Positions 1 through 9,853 of a stretch of DNA of 64,000 bases are shown one piece after another. The notes under the pieces were generated by a model. That model had not been told where the DNA came from. It worked only from the letters and a program-made list of their open reading frames with translations, and ran no database searches. This stretch comes from Hymenobacter crusticola (lineage in GTDB: Bacteria > Bacteroidota > Bacteroidia > Cytophagales > Hymenobacteraceae): assembly GCF_002154225.1 (NCBI RefSeq), contig NZ_MTSE01000012.1, positions 62,001-126,000 on the forward strand, read 5' to 3'. The position numbers were made by a program, and so were the translations under genes. The first letter of the stretch is position 1; each line of letters starts with the position of its first letter.

Positions 1-1945
1 CCACGTTGGTGCGCGTGAGTTGGGTGTTGCTCTCGTTCAGATCTTCGTTGGTAGCCGTGAGTTCTTCGTTGATGGCGGCTAGCTCCTCGTTTAGGGTTTG
101 TACCTGCTGGCGGGCCTGTACCTGTTCGGTTACTTCCATCACAAACGCCAGAATGCCGTTGATACCGCCCTGCTCGTCGCGCCGGGCCTGGTAGACGATG
201 GTAAAGTAGCGGTCCTCCAGCTCGGCACTGCCGTCGGCGCGGGCCACGGGGACGAGCAGCTCTTGCTCCTGCTGCGTTTCGCCCGTTTTGTACACGTGGC
301 GGAGCAGGGTTTCCACGTTGGTAGCGGCCATTTCGGGAAACACGTCAAAAAAGCGCCGTCCGACCAACTGCCGGTCAGGTACCATCCACTGGTAGCTGGC
401 GTTGTGAAACTCATACACGAAGTCAGGTCCGGACTGGATGGCGATGCCGATGGGCGCCTGCTCAAACACGTTTGTGAGCAACCGCTGCTGCGCTTCGCGC
501 TCCTGCCGGGCCAGCACCTGCTCCGTGACGTCGAAGGCAAAAATAGAGATGCCCGCTATTTGGCCGGCCTCGCGGTAGGCTTGGAAGGTGAAGTTGAAAT
601 AGATCGTACGCGGTAGCTGACCCACGGCCGGCGTCGGCGTAAACGGCAGCTCGTCACCGAAAAACGTTTCGCCAGTCTGGTACACCTGGTCGAGCAACTT
701 GTCAAAGCCTTGCGCCACCGCCTCGGGTAAGGCCGTAACATAGTCTAGGCCCACCAAGGGACGGCCTGCGAAGAGCTGTTGGTAGGCGGGGTTGACATAC
801 TCGAAGCGGTGCCCCGGGGAACGGAGCAGCGCCACGGCGGCGGGGGCTTGCTCAAACACTTCATAAAAAGCCTCGCGCTCAGCTACTTGACGCTGAGCGG
901 CAGCTAGCATGTCGGCTTGCAGAGCAAGGGCGGCCTGCGTGCGCTCGGCCACACGCTCTTCTAGTTCTTGGTTGAGTTGCCGCAGTTGCTGCTGCGTCTC
1001 GCCGAGCGTGGCGTTGGCCGTTAGGTATTCCTCGTTGCTGACATACAATTCTTCGTTGATGGCCGCGAGTTCCTCGTTGAGTGCCTGCACCTGCTGGCGC
1101 GCGCGCACCTGGTCGGTTACTTCAATTGCCGAGGCGATGAGGCCCGTAATGTGACCTAGCTCATCGTAGGCAGGCTGGTAGCTGATGTTGAAGTAGCCCT
1201 GATAAGGCTGGTGGGCCTGCTCGATGTGGACGAGCAGCTCCCGGAAATAATACGGCTCTCCCGTTTGCAGCACGCCCGCAAACACGGCTTCAAAGCCCTG
1301 ACCTACTAAGTCGGGTAAGGCCTCGAAGTGCGGGCGCCCTATAATCTGGTCGAGGGGGCGACCCCAAATCTGCCCCATGCGAGTATTGGCCAACTCTACC
1401 ACGAACGCGGGGCCGCGCAAGCGAGCGAGGGCGATAGGCGCTTGGGCGAAAATACGCTGCAGCTCTGCGCGCTGCGCTTCGGCCTCGGCACGGGCGGCTT
1501 GCTCGCGGGCTTGACTCCTGCGCAAAGCCTCCGCCGCCACAGATTGTTGCTCGGCCGTGTCGGAGAAACTTACCAGCAACAGCTCGCCGCTGCGCTGGGC
1601 CGAGAGCAGAAAGAAGTTGTCGAGCCCGTCGTAAGAGTAGTTTACTTCATATTGCCCAGGCTGGTCCGACAGAAACGTATCGCGATAGAAAGCAAAGATG
1701 CCCGTATCCAACGAGTTAGGATACAAGGTGCGAAACGTCTCGACGGGTTGAGCGGGCAAGCGGAGCATGCGCTGCGCCGCGGGGTTGAGCTGCACATAAG
1801 CGAGGTCCACGAGTTCACCGCTTTCTCCGGCCGCGTACACCGGGCGAAACAGAATAATCCCCGTCAGCGAAACCGCGAGCAGGGAGTGCAGCAGCTCGTG
1901 GCTAGCGACGAGGTCGGCCGGAAAGCCGACGGAGGAAGGAGACAT
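1..1945 (-). CDS. Multi-PAS sensor protein, probably a histidine kinase (3' end outside window)
   Basis: I translated the minus strand from the ATG at 1945; the frame stays open to the window edge, about 648 codons. The visible part is a string of four PAS-like modules (roughly residues 10-135, 160-285, 360-480 and 490-615). Phrases typical of PAS_4/PAS_9 sensors recur, such as FEQAPIGIAIQSGPDFVYEF and an AFDVTEQV / FVMEVTEQV end. After modules two and four comes a near-identical linker (QVQALNEELAAINEEL / QVQTLNEELAAINEEL) that should form a signalling coiled coil. No transmembrane segment is visible, so it is probably cytoplasmic. The kinase domain is expected beyond position 1 but not seen; a diguanylate cyclase or phosphatase output is also possible. 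The PAS call is firm; the kinase call is inference. Confidence 0.8.
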   Translation of the reverse strand, partial: MSPSSVGFPADLVASHELLHSLLAVSLTGIILFRPVYAAGESGELVDLAYVQLNPAAQRMLRLPAQPVETFRTLYPNSLDTGIFAFYRDTFLSDQPGQYEVNYSYDGLDNFFLLSAQRSGELLLVSFSDTAEQQSVAAEALRRSQAREQAARAEAEAQRAELQRIFAQAPIALARLRGPAFVVELANTRMGQIWGRPLDQIIGRPHFEALPDLVGQGFEAVFAGVLQTGEPYYFRELLVHIEQAHQPYQGYFNISYQPAYDELGHITGLIASAIEVTDQVRARQQVQALNEELAAINEELYVSNEEYLTANATLGETQQQLRQLNQELEERVAERTQAALALQADMLAAAQRQVAEREAFYEVFEQAPAAVALLRSPGHRFEYVNPAYQQLFAGRPLVGLDYVTALPEAVAQGFDKLLDQVYQTGETFFGDELPFTPTPAVGQLPRTIYFNFTFQAYREAGQIAGISIFAFDVTEQVLARQEREAQQRLLTNVFEQAPIGIAIQSGPDFVYEFHNASYQWMVPDRQLVGRRFFDVFPEMAATNVETLLRHVYKTGETQQEQELLVPVARADGSAELEDRYFTIVYQARRDEQGGINGILAFVMEVTEQVQARQQVQTLNEELAAINEELTATNEDLNESNTQLTRTNV

Positions 1946-2864
1946 AGGAAGCAAACAATATGGATGACCTAAGGTACCACATTAAGCTTGCCTCCTGCAG
2001 ATCGCCCTTACCACCTCTCCCCTTACACCACGCTGGCGGAGTAGTTTCAACCGCCACAGTAGCTACTACAAGTTGTCTGTACCTAGGTGCCGCCGTGTCT
2101 TCCTAAAGGGTACGCGTGAAGTCAGATGGTCCACTAGAAATAGCCTGTTTACGATCCTGCTTAGCGTCAAGAAGGCACACCTGTGGAAATTGATCTAGTT
2201 AAGTAGCTGAGGGCAAGGGGATGTACTAGCTTCCCATAGCAGGCTGGCCAGCTTGCCCTTTCGTTGACCACCCGCGTTAGCGTCGGCCGGCACAGCCTGA
2301 CAGGAGACGCCTACTTCGGCCACCATCGTTGCCGTTTGGTGTTCCTCGCGCTGCGTCGCGACTTTGCCAAAAATACTTTCGGTGACAGCCACCCGCACCA
2401 TGCGTAATTCTGTGGCGAGCACCCACGACTCAAGGTCGTGTTGGGGCTAAGGTTGCGCTTCGCAAGTAGCCCTTATGTGCCGCACATTCCTCACCCTAGG
2501 GGCGGCCTGACGTAGGATGGCTCAACGCAAATCAGCACAGCTTTTTACAAAGCAATAAAGTCCGTTTTACTAGCGAAAGAGCACCATTACTCCCTAGGTA
2601 TACCTTCTTTCTGTTCGGCGCGAAATTGCCTTCTTTCAGGTGTTCACCTAGGCCCTAGCCTACGCCGTTCGGGCCGTCTAGCCGTCTGCAGGAACCACGC
2701 GCTAGCACAGGGGCAGCGCAGCTGCACCCTTTCACTCGGCCTGCCGATAGACAACTCTGCCCCTGCTCAGGCTCATGCAATAGTACACGACGCAGCACCG
2801 ACCGCTCGTAAAAGGCAAGCTGTGTTAGCCAACGACCCTGACTTAGTTGAACTACCGTAACTCC
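1946..2864. other. Long intergenic region with one doubtful gene remnant
   Basis: About 920 bases separate the PAS sensor start from the GH43 stop. Apart from the short open stretch at 2195-2446 I see no credible gene, RNA gene or strong hairpin. The stretch is noticeably rich in CTAG (about 11 by hand count), for example near 2082, 2597 and 2650. It should carry the promoter of the PAS sensor close to 1950-2000, but no clear element was found. Confidence 0.5.
2195..2446 (-). pseudogene. Possible transposase remnant (doubtful)
   Basis: A minus-strand frame is open for about 83 codons between stops near 2447 and 2195. It has no good start codon; the first usable ones are GTG/ATG around 2422-2401. 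The fragment contains VAVTESIFGK followed by a polar stretch (VATQREEHQTATMVAE). The ESIFGK phrase resembles the ES-[IL]-FGK motif of some Bacteroidota transposase-like proteins. It is far too short to be such a protein and has no terminal inverted repeats that I can find. It may equally be chance open frame. A remnant of a mobile gene is only a guess. Confidence 0.2.
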
Positions 2865-4178
2865 TTATTGATTAAACTGCCACCAGTCAAATCTAAACGT
2901 GTTGCTCTCTGTGCCTTTGAAGACAAAGTATACATCGTGCACTCCACCTTGTTTGCTGACTTTGCAGGACTGAACCACCCAATTTTCAAGCCCTCCGGTA
3001 CGCTTGCCTTTCAATGAACCTAGCAAAGTACCCGTAGGGCTATCTAGGTGTAGCTCGATTACGGGAGTGAGTGCCGTGCTGGCCACAGAAGCCATAAATT
3101 CCTTCGCTCCCTTTTCAAAATCAACTCCCTTGACTTTGATATAATCGCCGCTATCTATGTCCGTTACGTACATGCCATTCACGCCTTTACTGGTTTTCAG
3201 GCCCTGGCTCCAGGCAATTGTTTCGGCCTCGGTACGCTTGTACGGGTTTACTACCGCTAGGCGGTCTACGCCGGCTTCTGACCAAAACGGAAGCTTCTGG
3301 ATGGTACCATCACTATTGTACGTCAGCTTCGCCAGGCAAACAGAACGCCGCTCCGTATGCTTAGCCGATTTGGCTTTGGAAATAGCATAATTAAAACCAA
3401 ACACGTAGGAATTTCCTTTGTAGTCGATAATACCCGGATGATTTCCGTTGGACCTAGGGTCCCGGTCCATGATCGTTCCGGTATAATTCCAGGGTCCCGT
3501 TGGGTTATTGCTCATGGCATATCCTATTCCCTCCGGACAGCAGGTTGAAGCGTATGCCAAATAATATTTATTATTCCGCTTATAAAACCACGGCCCTTCT
3601 TGATAATTATCAGGTTTAGTAGGTGATTTCATAATCTCTCCGGAATAAGAAATCATATCCTTATTTAATTTGACGTAATAAATATTGGGGTTTCTCCAAT
3701 ACAAATAGGCTTGTCCATCGTCGTCGATGTATACTGTAGGGTCAATATCTTCGATACTGTTCTTAATCAAGGGCTTCCCTAATGGGTCGGTGAACGGGCC
3801 GTACGGGCTATCCGACACCAAAACCCCAATTCCCTTCACGTGGATAGGGCAATACAAATAGAACTTACCATTGCGTTCTATACACTGCGGAGCCCATGCT
3901 CCATTTTGCGGAGACCAACTAAAACTCTTTGTAGAAGCGACAGCCCCGTGGTCTGTCCAATTTACCATATCCGTGGAGGTATACAGCATCCAGTTATACA
4001 TTTTGAAGCCTTCTGCATCGTCTTCATCATGACTGGTATAAAGAAATACGGTGTCTTTATAAACTAATGGTGCTGGGTCCGCAGTGTACTTAGTTTGAAT
4101 AATTGGATTTTGTGCGCCACTTATATAAACTGTCGATATAAATAATGATAGAATCAGAAAGCTGATTTTTATTTTCAT
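2865..4178 (-). CDS. Secreted glycoside hydrolase family 43 with C-terminal CBM6-like domain
   Basis: A 437-residue exported enzyme with a signal peptide ending around residue 22 (SGAQ). The five-bladed propeller of GH43 spans about residues 25-310. Its three expected acidic residues are visible: general base Asp34 in YTADPAP, pKa modulator Asp146 in EDIDPTVY, and general acid Glu194 in YQEGPW. A beta-sandwich like CBM6 follows (about 315-437, beginning near YKRTEAETIAW and ending FRFDWWQFNQ). The family includes arabinofuranosidases, xylosidases and galactosidases; the GH43 + CBM6 layout is most often arabinofuranosidase or xylosidase, so arabinan/arabinoxylan side-chain removal is likely. 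It stands alone, downstream of the galactoside operon. The catalytic half is much more AT-rich than its surroundings (clearest at 3560-3690), hinting at acquisition by transfer. Confidence 0.88.
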   Translation of the reverse strand: MKIKISFLILSLFISTVYISGAQNPIIQTKYTADPAPLVYKDTVFLYTSHDEDDAEGFKMYNWMLYTSTDMVNWTDHGAVASTKSFSWSPQNGAWAPQCIERNGKFYLYCPIHVKGIGVLVSDSPYGPFTDPLGKPLIKNSIEDIDPTVYIDDDGQAYLYWRNPNIYYVKLNKDMISYSGEIMKSPTKPDNYQEGPWFYKRNNKYYLAYASTCCPEGIGYAMSNNPTGPWNYTGTIMDRDPRSNGNHPGIIDYKGNSYVFGFNYAISKAKSAKHTERRSVCLAKLTYNSDGTIQKLPFWSEAGVDRLAVVNPYKRTEAETIAWSQGLKTSKGVNGMYVTDIDSGDYIKVKGVDFEKGAKEFMASVASTALTPVIELHLDSPTGTLLGSLKGKRTGGLENWVVQSCKVSKQGGVHDVYFVFKGTESNTFRFDWWQFNQ

Positions 4179-4906
4179 GTCTTTGTAATAGAATTTTATG
4201 GAAGCAATTTCTTCTGCTGAGCACTAGAATAACGCCTCCCTAGCTCAAGGTAGCGCGGGTAACTACGAAGCTCTTGGGTAGCCAGTAAGGCACGTACCCC
4301 GTTGGAAAGGAAGCAGCTGGTTTGCCTATAAACTAGGCAATTTTGGAAGACAAAATTTGTCTAGTTGCAAGTGGGCTTGCGCCTCAAAAAGCCCTCTATA
4401 GCTACCTCCTAAAGGTACCTGTTCGCGAAAAGCTGCTAGCACAGATTTCACCACATTCTTACAACAAATGTTGAGTAAGTCCACGCTGCGAGGATTTGCA
4501 GAAACATGAGCACAAAGCTTAACAACTCATTTTCAAAAGCTTAGCATTTAGTACCTTTTACCCCTCGTGCACCGGCTACAAAGCACAGCAGCTACATTCA
4601 GCTGGCTGCTTGCTTCCGTCCTGGTGGCCTGGTGGCCCAGCAGCGCGCACCTGCTTCTGCATCGTCGCGGTTGCGAAAACGGCTGTGGCTGCGGGCCTGC
4701 TGCACCGCAAAAACGAGGCGCACAAAATCGCCCGCGCCACCCCTAGGTAGCCACTACCGCCGTGTGTGTAGTGCACCGGTAGAACATACTAGTAGCAGCG
4801 ACATGGCCTCAACCTTATCTACAACGCCACAATCCCTGGCGGGCGCAGAACGGCCTTTGTTGGATGAAACAGTAAGTGCTGTTTTAATGGCCCTTGTAAG
4901 CGTTGC
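4179..4906. other. Intergenic region, no gene recognised
   Basis: About 730 bases between the GH43 start and the DUF5107 stop. It is AT-richer than the flanking operon up to about 4560 and GC-rich after that. Short open frames on both strands at 4576-4906 have compositions unlike a protein and no family resemblance. A weak inverted repeat (AAACAG-6-CTGTTT, 4868-4885 region) lies just past the DUF5107 stop and could help end transcription, but it lacks a T run. Confidence 0.45.
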
Positions 4907-7900
4907 TCAACTAGCTGCATTAGTTGACGGCATCAGCGTAGCAGAGGCTTCCGCCAGCTTACAATGGATGTGGGCGCCAGCGTGCATGGTATCGGCCTGC
5001 AACACCGCCGTAAAGCTGCGGATGGCCTCGGCCCATTGCCCCAACCCTAGGTGGCCTAAGCCAATAAGGTAGCGGCAGTGCCGTGCATTGCGCTGGCTCA
5101 GATCGTCCTCGAAGATGAGCAGGTCGGGCAGGGAAACGGCGAAGTAGTCGAGCTTCACAGCATCGTTGAGGTGTTGCTCGCCGTAGTGAAGCAGATTGCG
5201 GAAGATGTGCTGCGCCTGTGCTGTATGGCCAAGCTTCCCCCATGCTAGGCCCTGGTACAAGATCTTATCGGGCTGCTGGTCGTTGTAGAACATGGCCGCA
5301 GCGGGCTCACTGTTGCCTGCGCTAGCCCGCTGCCAAGCCTGCTGCGCCTGCTCAGGTTGGTTGAGTTGCTGGTAAGCCCAGCCCAACCAGTAGAAAATAT
5401 CATTTTCCTGTGCCCCATAAAGCTTGCCTTCACCTAGGGTATGAGGGTAGCTCGGGGCGTGCGCTTGCTCTAGGCGAGCCACTGCATTCGCAGCTCGCCC
5501 TGCCTGCAGATCGGCTTTGGCCAGCTCAACCAAACTAAGCAAGTATTGGCCTGACACTTTGCCTTCGCCACCCTCCCATGGGTGAAATTGCCGGGCCATC
5601 AGCAGCTCATAAGCCCTGGCTGGCTGCTCCAGCTGGTTGTAGAGGGCGACACGCTCCAAATACAGATCGTCGCGGAACTCCACCAGGGGCAAGTGCGCCT
5701 CTAAGAAGGCCAACCGCTCGGCAGGTTCCCGGTTCAGACGCTTGTAGAGCTGGTCCAGCTCCAACAGCACGCGAGCATCGGTTGGGTTAAGGGCAAAGGC
5801 TTTTTCGAAGCAGGCCAAGGCCCGCTCGTGCTCCGCACGCTTGTTGAAGTAGGCAATACCTAGGTTGCGGAACACGGTCGGGAAAGCCGGGTCGCGCTCG
5901 GCGGCTAGCTCCCACTGCGCGATGGCCTCGTCATACTGGCGCTTATCGTACCAGAGGTTACCTAGCAAGTAAGGCGCGTGCGCGTCGGCGGGGTTCAGGC
6001 TCGCCACAAACTCAAGCGCGGCCATGTCCTCCAAGCGGTTAGGAAAGTACAGCGCGGCGGGCGTAAGGGCACCCTGGTGGGCGTGCGCTACAGCCTGCAC
6101 CGAGTCGCCGGCTTGCTGGCAGAGATACGCCCAGTGGTAGTGTACCAGCGGATCCGGCGCGGCGCCTTGCGCGGCCAAGGTCAGCAGCTCAATGCCTTCG
6201 GCGTACCGGCTCATGGCGCCATAATCCAGGGCGTATTCGATGTAGGTATTCGCTTCGCCGCGAGCCAGGGCTTGCAGCTGCGCTAGGCTTTGCGCACCTA
6301 ATTCTAGTTGGTGCATAGCCCGATACGCCAATACTTGCTCAAACAGAACCCCTAGGTTAAACCCGTCGCGACGGAGGGCTTCGGCGCAGGTCGCTAGCGC
6401 CTCTTCCGGGCGGCTGAGTAAGCGCTGGGCCGCGGCTTTCACTACGTAGGCCTTGCTGTTGCGGGCGTTGCGGTCCAGCGACCAACTGATATGCTTGAGC
6501 GCCAACGCATAGTGGCCCCGGCTTACGTCGAGTTGAGCCACGGAGAAGTAGGCACTGTCTTGCCAGGCGCTGCTCCAAGTGGCTTTGAAGAAGGCGTTGT
6601 AGGCTTCCGCGGGCCGGCCCAAATACTTCAGGCTCAGACCTAGGTTGTAGTACGGCTCGCTGTCGTACGGATTGGGGTTGCGCTGCGTGAGGGTGTCGAT
6701 GGCGCGGCGGAAATACGGCTCACTCCGGGCAAATTGGCCGCGACGCAAGTACCAGGCACCGAGGGCATTGTTGCTGCGCGCATCCTGCGGGTCGCGGCGC
6801 AGAGCTTCCTCGTAGTACGGCACGGGGCTGTAGGTGGCATGGCGGTATTGCTCCAAGTGCTGGGCCGTCAGGAAGAGCTGCTCGTTGTTCTCCACATCCT
6901 GCGGCTCAAAAGCGGGTTTGGCGGGTTGGGGCATCTCGTTTTGCTTGTTCGTGGCAGGCTCGTAGCGTAGCAGCTCCAGGCCGTCGGCATCGCAGATGGT
7001 GAGCAGCAACTGCGCTTCTAGCGTACCAGCGGCCACGGCTACGCGCTGCTCGTATACTTGCTCAGGAGCTAGGTCGCGGGTTTCCTGGAGCACCGTTTCG
7101 CCGCCTACCGCCAGCCTGATCTGGCGGGCCGGCTGCGCAGACGTGACGTACGCTTTCACAAGTGCTTCGTTACCAGTAATTTCTACACCCGCCAGCACGT
7201 CCTTGCTAGCGTTTTTTACGATACCTAGCGCCTGGTAAGGCAGGAAGTACTGCGTAAACGACTTCTCCTCGTAGGGCATCAGCCAACTAAAATCGGGCTG
7301 ATTATCCGTGAACATACCCGTCATCAATTCGATGTAGGGCCCGTCCTCGTCGGTCAGGTTTCGGTCCCAGGCCCGGCCAAAGTCGCTGTGGCCCCAAGTC
7401 CACTGCTTCTTGCCCGGCGACACGTGGTGGTCGGCCACGTGCAGCAGCCCGGCCTGCGTATCGTGCTCATACCCCCCCACAAAGTCGTACTCGGAGTTGA
7501 TGGCCATGTAGGACGTGGGCACCGGAATGTTCTTGTAGCGCGAGATGTCGGTGCCAGGCGAATAATCGACCTTGTAGTAGGTGCCCGTAGCAATGGGGAA
7601 GGTCGACACGTCACGCTTGCCATGGTCGAATACGGCATTCACGTCGGGCGGAAAGACCGACTGGTAGTCGTCGTTGACGCGCACCGCAGGGTTGGCCCAC
7701 CACAGAAACGTCTGGGGCAGCGGCGTGCGGTTATACAACTGGGCCTTAACTTCTAGGTAGGCGCGGTCGGGGTATAAGGTGAAGCCGGTCAGGCCCTTGG
7801 TGCGAAACATGCGCTCTAGCTCGTTGATCCACACCGTTTTGCTACCATCGGCGTGTTCTTCCAATCGAAAGTCCACCGGCTCGAAGGTGCTAGGCCGGTG

Positions 7901-8302
7901 GTGCTGGGGCCAGTTGAACTCGATGCCCCCCGAAATCCAAGGGCCCGTTAGGCCCACCAGGGCAGGCTTAATAACTTGATTGTAGTAAATAAAATGCCGC
8001 TGCTTCAGCTTGTCGTAGGCCATTTGCACGCGCCCACCTAGCTCCGGCAAAATCATGATTTTCAAGTACTTGTTTTCCAAGAACAAACCGATGTACTGCT
8101 GATCGGTCTTCTCGTCGTAGATCTTGTCGACCACGGGGTGCGGATACACCACGCCGCTGCTGCCCTGGTACACGCGCTTCTCGAAGAACATGGGGTTCTT
8201 GTCGGGCTTTCCAATACCGTAGGTTGGAATCGTAACCGTTTCCTGCCACACCTTGACGGTGGATGCGAGTGAGTGGTCCATAATGCGTGCGTTGTAAGTC
8301 AA
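4907..8302 (-). CDS. DUF5107 domain protein fused to a long TPR array
   Basis: A protein of 1131 residues from ATG 8302, or 1124 from the in-frame ATG at 8281, which lies closer to the conserved start (VKVWQETVTIPTYGIGKPDK). The N-terminal third (about 10-350) matches the DUF5107 family, with phrases such as KNPMFFEKRVYQGSSG, ILPELGGRVQMAYDKL and GGIEFNWPQHH. This pattern resembles galactose-mutarotase-like sugar-binding sandwiches. Residues about 470-1120 are tetratricopeptide repeats (for example NALGAWYLRRGQFARSEPYF and LGNLWYDKRQYDEAIAQWEL). There is no signal peptide or membrane segment, so it is probably cytoplasmic. It is the last gene of a GH35-GH2-MFS operon, 122 bases after the porter gene. 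A role in binding or converting the imported sugar is inferred from context; its chemistry is not known to me. Confidence 0.85.
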   Translation of the reverse strand: MTYNARIMDHSLASTVKVWQETVTIPTYGIGKPDKNPMFFEKRVYQGSSGVVYPHPVVDKIYDEKTDQQYIGLFLENKYLKIMILPELGGRVQMAYDKLKQRHFIYYNQVIKPALVGLTGPWISGGIEFNWPQHHRPSTFEPVDFRLEEHADGSKTVWINELERMFRTKGLTGFTLYPDRAYLEVKAQLYNRTPLPQTFLWWANPAVRVNDDYQSVFPPDVNAVFDHGKRDVSTFPIATGTYYKVDYSPGTDISRYKNIPVPTSYMAINSEYDFVGGYEHDTQAGLLHVADHHVSPGKKQWTWGHSDFGRAWDRNLTDEDGPYIELMTGMFTDNQPDFSWLMPYEEKSFTQYFLPYQALGIVKNASKDVLAGVEITGNEALVKAYVTSAQPARQIRLAVGGETVLQETRDLAPEQVYEQRVAVAAGTLEAQLLLTICDADGLELLRYEPATNKQNEMPQPAKPAFEPQDVENNEQLFLTAQHLEQYRHATYSPVPYYEEALRRDPQDARSNNALGAWYLRRGQFARSEPYFRRAIDTLTQRNPNPYDSEPYYNLGLSLKYLGRPAEAYNAFFKATWSSAWQDSAYFSVAQLDVSRGHYALALKHISWSLDRNARNSKAYVVKAAAQRLLSRPEEALATCAEALRRDGFNLGVLFEQVLAYRAMHQLELGAQSLAQLQALARGEANTYIEYALDYGAMSRYAEGIELLTLAAQGAAPDPLVHYHWAYLCQQAGDSVQAVAHAHQGALTPAALYFPNRLEDMAALEFVASLNPADAHAPYLLGNLWYDKRQYDEAIAQWELAAERDPAFPTVFRNLGIAYFNKRAEHERALACFEKAFALNPTDARVLLELDQLYKRLNREPAERLAFLEAHLPLVEFRDDLYLERVALYNQLEQPARAYELLMARQFHPWEGGEGKVSGQYLLSLVELAKADLQAGRAANAVARLEQAHAPSYPHTLGEGKLYGAQENDIFYWLGWAYQQLNQPEQAQQAWQRASAGNSEPAAAMFYNDQQPDKILYQGLAWGKLGHTAQAQHIFRNLLHYGEQHLNDAVKLDYFAVSLPDLLIFEDDLSQRNARHCRYLIGLGHLGLGQWAEAIRSFTAVLQADTMHAGAHIHCKLAEASATLMPSTNAAS

Positions 8303-8424
8303 ATAATAAAGAAGAGCAGGCTGTTAAGGAAAAAGCTGAAGCTATCGTTCGGCCTTGGCGCGTGCGTCAACGATGGCAGCATTGGCAATGGACCCACGGC
8401 TGGTTCTGCAACCAGAGGTACTAC

Positions 8425-9807
8425 CTAGGCCTGCGTATACTGCTGCTCTAGTTGTTCCAGCGTCTGCCCTTTGGTTTCTTTTACACGGGCCCGTACGAAG
8501 AAGAAGCCGACCAGGCAAATGCCCGCGTACAGGTAAAAAGGCCCGTAGGTACCAATGGCTTCCGCCAGGATAGGAAAGGTGAATACCAGCACGAAATAGG
8601 CGCCCCACAAGGCCACTGTAGCTACTGAAGCAGCCACACCGCGAATCTGGTTGGGGAAGATTTCGGAGATGAGCACCCACGTGACCGGCGCCAGTGACAA
8701 GCCATAAGTGCCGATGGCCAGCAGCACAAACACCGACACCAGTCCTGGCGCGGCGTGGCGCTGCAACAGCGCCGCCAGCACGAGGTAGAGTACGGCCAAA
8801 CCCAGCGAGCCAAACAGCATGAGCGGCCGCCGACCGAGCCGGTCTACTAGCGCCATGGCTACCAGCGTAAACAGCAGATTCACCAGGCCAATACCCACGG
8901 TTTCAAGCAGCTGCCGATTCAAGTCGGCGCCGACGGAAGCGAAGATGGTGGAGGTGTAGTTGAACACCACATTGATGCCGCACAGCTGCTGAAAGACAGC
9001 TAGCCCCACACCTACTACGACGGCCGGGCGCACGCGGCGGGCAAAGACCTCGCGCAGCGTTGAGGCGGGGCCTGTGTGCCGGGAAGCGGCCAGATCGTGC
9101 AGCGTAGCCTCCACAAAGGGCGCGTTGCCGAGCTTGCCGAGCACCGCGCGGGCGCGTTCTAGCTGCCCGACGGTTGCCAGCCAGCGTGGGCTTTCCGGCA
9201 ACCAGAGCACCCCGAGCAAAAACAGCCCCGCCGGTACGGCTCCTAGCCCGAACATCCAGCGCCAGGCCTCTGGGCCATTATCCGCCAGGGCGTAATTGAC
9301 CAGATTCGTCACCAGAATACCTAGCACAATCGTGAGCTGATTGATGGCCACGTTGCGCCCCCGCACGTCGGCCGGCGACACTTCGGCGATGTACAGCGGG
9401 CTGAGCATCGACGCCATTCCCACCCCGATACCGGCCACAAAGCGCATCCCCACAAACAGACCTAGCCCTGGGGCGAAGGCCATGCCTAATGACGAGCCCG
9501 CGAACAAGGCCGCTGCCAGCATCAGGCCGGGGCGGCGCCCATACCGGTCGGCGAGTCGGCCCGCCACCAGGCACCCTGCCATGCAGCCCAAGGCCAATGA
9601 GCCAGTCAGAAAGCCCTCCCACCAAGCAGTTAGCCCAAACGCGGGACGCAGAAACGGTAAGGCCCCGGAAATCACGGCGAAGTCGAAGCCAAACAAGTAA
9701 CCGCCCAGCGCCGAGATAAACGCAATGCCCACGATGTAGGTGGTGTTGAACGCAGCGCCTGCTCCGACCGGAGTAGGTGCCGCTGCGGAGCTAAAGGAAA
9801 CGGCCAT
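8425..9807 (-). CDS. MFS sugar:proton symporter (sugar porter family)
   Basis: A 460-residue inner-membrane transporter with about 12 hydrophobic helices. Signatures of the sugar porter family (XylE/GalP/AraE-like) are present: DRYGRRPGLM after helix 2, PESPRWLA at the end of helix 6, QQLCGINVVFNYTSTIF in helix 7, DRLGRRPLM between helices 8 and 9, and a VKETKGQTLEQLE tail. It should import a monosaccharide or small glycoside with protons. The gene lies 46 bases downstream of the GH2 gene and 122 bases upstream of DUF5107/TPR on the same strand, so its substrate is probably the sugar freed by the GH35/GH2 enzymes. Galactose, arabinose or xylose cannot be separated by sequence alone. Confidence 0.92.
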   Translation of the reverse strand: MAVSFSSAAAPTPVGAGAAFNTTYIVGIAFISALGGYLFGFDFAVISGALPFLRPAFGLTAWWEGFLTGSLALGCMAGCLVAGRLADRYGRRPGLMLAAALFAGSSLGMAFAPGLGLFVGMRFVAGIGVGMASMLSPLYIAEVSPADVRGRNVAINQLTIVLGILVTNLVNYALADNGPEAWRWMFGLGAVPAGLFLLGVLWLPESPRWLATVGQLERARAVLGKLGNAPFVEATLHDLAASRHTGPASTLREVFARRVRPAVVVGVGLAVFQQLCGINVVFNYTSTIFASVGADLNRQLLETVGIGLVNLLFTLVAMALVDRLGRRPLMLFGSLGLAVLYLVLAALLQRHAAPGLVSVFVLLAIGTYGLSLAPVTWVLISEIFPNQIRGVAASVATVALWGAYFVLVFTFPILAEAIGTYGPFYLYAGICLVGFFFVRARVKETKGQTLEQLEQQYTQA

Positions 9808-9853
9808 GGGAACTAGAATTAGCAGGTGGGAAGTGGCGCGGGCATGCTAGCAT

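Noticed and set aside
3330..3362. Same peptide TERRSVCLA read on both strands in the GH43 gene
   Set aside because: The DNA there is an imperfect palindrome, so both strands read alike; likely coincidence, with no sign of a regulatory or mobile element.
4632..5072. Plus-strand frame of 146 codons overlapping the end of the DUF5107 gene
   Set aside because: Most of it is antisense to the TPR array, and its composition is not protein-like.
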